This document shows, piece after piece, positions 61,751 through 64,000 of a stretch of DNA of 64,000 nucleotides; the first letter of the stretch is position 1; the number at the start of each line of letters is the position of its first letter. Source of the DNA: Sphagnum compactum (lineage: Eukaryota; Bryophyta; Sphagnopsida; Sphagnales); assembly GCA_965153455.1 (NCBI GenBank), contig OZ234495.1, positions 24,176,875 through 24,240,874 on the forward strand, in the 5' to 3' direction. The notes beneath the pieces were generated by a model that saw nothing but the letters and a program-made list of their open reading frames with translations, was not told where the DNA came from and ran no database searches. A program made the translations under genes and the position numbers.

Positions 61751-63235
61751 ACCTTAGATGAGATTCGCAAGTGATGAGGAGACTCAAACGTAACAAGTCT
61801 GCTGGCTTAGATGGCATCAAAGCAGAGTTTCTGCTAGATGCTGGCGATATGTTGCATGTACCACTGCAGATTGTGTTCAACAAGTTGTTGCAACAAGGTT
61901 ATTCAGCAGGCTTGTCTACTAGAGTCATTCATGCATTACACAAGGGTGGTGATGCCTTGCAATTTGAGAACTACAGGGGAGTCACAGTGGGTCCTGTACT
62001 AGCTAAGGTGTTTGCCATGATTCTAGAGGCACGGTTGAGCAGCTGGGCAGAACAGAGGGGCCTACGTGCCAGGGGACAGGCTGGTTTTAGGAAAGACTTC
62101 CGCACCACGGATAACCTGTACATTTTGCGAACGCTCATTGAACAGAGCACTCACAAACGCAAAAAGTTGTATTGTTGTTTTGTGGACTTTCGCAAAGCTT
62201 TTGATACAGTGCCTCGTGATCTGCTATGGCAGGTGCTAGCTGAGATGGGAATTGTGGGTCGCTTCATGCAGTGTCTACAGAAAATGTACAGCCAGGACAG
62301 CGTTAGAGTTATGCATCCAACAGAAGGGCTATCAGCCCGGTTCTCATGTGGCATTGGGGTCAAACAAGGCTGTCCACTGAGCCCACTGCTTTTTGGACTC
62401 TACCTTGATGGACTTGAGAAGCATCTAGATGCGCTTGATGGCGACAGCCCGCCACAGTTGGCAGACATAGTAGTCAAATTACTGCTGTATGCAGATGATT
62501 TGGCATTGATGTCAGAGACCCCACAAGGGTTGCAGAAACAAATAGATGCTATGTCTGAGTTTTGTGTTGAACGACAATTGGTCATCAATGTGAGCAAGAC
62601 CAAGGTGGTGGTGTTTGAAAAATGCCGCAGTGCAGCGCCAGAGTTCACATACAGAGGGACAACCATTGAGCGGGTTCAATCATTCAGATACCTGGGCTTA
62701 GAGTTACATAGTACAAGAGGCATGGCAGTAGCCATAGACAAACTGACTGCTGCTGGGAAGAAGGCACTGTTTGCATTATGCCGTAGATGCAATGATCTGA
62801 GCATAACAGATCCGGAAGTAATGTGTTAGTTGTTCGACTCACTGGTACGCCCAGTACTGAGCTATGCATGCGAGGTGTGGACAGGTTGTACAGGGGCGAA
62901 AGGGTTGCAACAAGCAGAACAAGTACATAGAATGTTCCTGAGAGGAATATTAGGGGTCAATAAAACAACAAGCACTTTTGCTATGTTGGGGGAGTTTGGA
63001 AGGTATCCATTGGAATATTTCTGGTGGCAACAAACTCTCAAGTATTATGATAGACTACGGGAGTCCACACCAGATCGTCTGTTGTACTGTGCCTACCAGA
63101 CCCAGCTCCAGATCGATGCTTAGTGTGCTCAATGATAACCAACAGTGTTGGCTCCGGAACGTGCAGTTGTGGCTTGACGACCAAGGGGTTGGGGTTCTCT
63201 ATACTAATGTCATGTGTGCTGTAGCAAGTGCATAG
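61751..63235 (+). pseudogene. LINE reverse transcriptase, degenerate
   Basis: RT motifs are complete and in one frame from 61771 to 62826: RNKSAGLDGIKAEFL, NYRGVTVGPVLAKVF, GQAGFRKDFRTTDN, CCFVDFRKAFDTVPR, GVKQGCPLSPLLFG, LLLYADDLALM (YADD at 62488-62499) and FRYLGLELHSTRGM. Frameshifts at about 61745-61771 separate it from the linker. TAG at 62827 and 63121, a frameshift near 63130, and TAG at 63233 break the thumb and downstream part (SLVRPVLSYACEVWTG). Confidence 0.92.
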
Positions 63236-63500
63236 GCTTCTTATCTAGAATCCACTTATGGTGAACTGGCCAGAGCCAGAAGTAACACATTACGTACATA
63301 CCAGCTGATGAACACGAGCTTTACAACAGAATCTGGGTACTCGTATGCACATCAGAGTTATTTGCAAGTGATCACAAATGTTCAGCTCAGGCAATCTTTG
63401 TCAAGGTTCAGATGTTCAAACCATCGTTTGGAAGTAAAGTGTGGCAGGCATGCAAAGCCTGAGAGTGTACCGAGGAGAGATAGGGTTTGTCGCACAATAA
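63236..63500 (+). pseudogene. LINE C-terminal region before the repeat insertion
   Basis: After TAG at 63233 the same frame continues: ASYLESTYGELARARSNTLR, then the SRFRCSNHRLEVKCGRHA part and RRDRVCR. The Cys-rich segment is the left half of the usual C-terminal zinc-binding region of LINE reverse transcriptases. Confidence 0.7.
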
Positions 63501-63775
63501 AAAGAAAAGAGAGGAATAGTTGCTACTACTGAGAATGAATAAAGAGAGAAAAAAACAATAGCTATTGTTGAAGATGAATTGAGGGGTAGCGCAAAAGGTC
63601 AAAAGGGTCAAGAGCTAAGGATTAGTGCAAGAAGGTCTAGAGCTGAGGAGCAACACAATGCAAGAACTAGGCTAAAAGTTGAAGAATTGTGTAATGCAAA
63701 AGGGCCAGAAGTTGACTTGAAGAATGCAAGAAGGCTAAAAGTTGAGGAGCAACACAAGAATGTGTTCCCTAGGAG
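63501..63775 (+). repeat. ~33 bp minisatellite inserted in the LINE
   Basis: A/G-rich tandem units: about four copies of GCAAGAAGGCTAAAAGTTGA followed by GGAGCAACACAA variants, preceded by more diverged units. In one frame the units read NARRLKVEEQHK. The LINE similarity stops at RVCR before it and resumes at AVEDEDHLLLM after it. Confidence 0.7.
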
Positions 63776-63963
63776 CTGTTGAGGATGAAGACCACCTGTT
63801 GCTAATGTGCCCAGCTCACCATGACATTCGTTGCAAGTTTGGTCAACAGCTAGGGAAACAGTTGACACCGTGCAGCTTACCGCCTGAATTGATGCATTCA
63901 GCTACTTAGAAAGCGGTAGCTTTGTACTTAGTTTCTTTCCTAGACAACAGGAGTGTTTTGCTC
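63776..63963 (+). pseudogene. LINE C-terminal zinc-knuckle remnant
   Basis: EDEDHLLLMCPAHHDIRCKF is the typical zinc-knuckle end of LINE RT proteins (Cys and His spacing). TAG at 63907 follows SAT, then KAVALYLVSFL continues to a TAG at about 63973. The frame differs from the preceding part, so a frameshift accompanies the minisatellite insertion. Confidence 0.75.
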
Positions 63964-64000
63964 AAATCAACTAGGTAATAGTCGTCAAATGGATCTCTCT

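Larger units (their letters stand above)
59521..63963 (+). mobile_element. Degenerate non-LTR retrotransposon (LINE), APE-type
   Basis: The domains run in order: an L1-ORF1-like part, an apurinic-type endonuclease, reverse transcriptase and a C-terminal zinc knuckle. Together they would nick target DNA and copy the element's RNA into it. The reading frame is broken by nine TAG codons and several frameshifts, and by a repeat insertion near the end, so it cannot encode an active protein by standard translation. The 5' boundary is not defined, and the 3' end lies at or beyond the window edge; no poly-A tail is seen. I could not assign the clade with certainty. Confidence 0.9.

Overview
The window reads as nuclear DNA of a land plant with a large, gene-sparse genome. 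The genes have GT-AG introns and plant-specific family members, a plant-type telomere motif (CCCTAAA) occurs twice, and decayed transposons and AT-rich spacer fill most of the space. The gene set fits a fern or another non-flowering plant best, for example a GAMYB with a conserved miR159/miR319 site and an unusually long LRL/UNE12-type bHLH. That placement is inference, and a seed plant cannot be excluded from this window alone. No bacterial-type operon, CRISPR array, rRNA gene or intact tRNA gene was seen.

Layout. 1-7.8 kb: AT-rich spacer with a short telomere-like tract and a degenerate ~80 bp tandem repeat. 7.8-12.3 kb (-): a seven-exon bHLH transcription factor of the LRL/UNE12 group, with a GGGC-repeat leader. 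12.3-22.3 kb: AT-rich gene desert with one copy of a dispersed hairpin repeat and a tRNA-like SINE relic. 22.3-25.5 kb: a Helitron-like element with tandem ~338 bp units. 26.9-30.4 kb (+): PUR-alpha single-stranded DNA/RNA-binding protein with a non-coding first exon, flanked by copies of three dispersed repeat families. 37.2-40.0 kb (-): a six-exon phosphoglycerate-mutase-like histidine phosphatase with a GC-AG intron. 40.9-43.5 kb: repeats and minisatellites. 44.8-49.6 kb (-): a secreted leucine-rich-repeat protein in 11 exons, most of them exactly 72 or 144 bp, one LRR per 72 bp. 52.65-55.7 kb (-): an R2R3-MYB of the GAMYB class. 56.9-58.1 kb: another copy of the 40.9-42.8 kb repeat, interrupted by a ~500 bp insertion. 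59.5-63.96 kb (+): a degenerate LINE with an L1-ORF1-like domain, APE endonuclease, reverse transcriptase and C-terminal zinc-knuckle remnant.

The five host genes look like independent housekeeping or developmental genes, not a cluster. Four of the five lie on the minus strand. Their exon models were built by hand from splice-site and reading-frame agreement; every model closes in frame. Nothing in the window looks like a new multi-gene system. The most informative oddities are the LINE, in which all nine stop codons lying in the recognised homologous frame are TAG; the Helitron with complete termini; the miR159/319 site; and several apparently unclassified dispersed repeat families.
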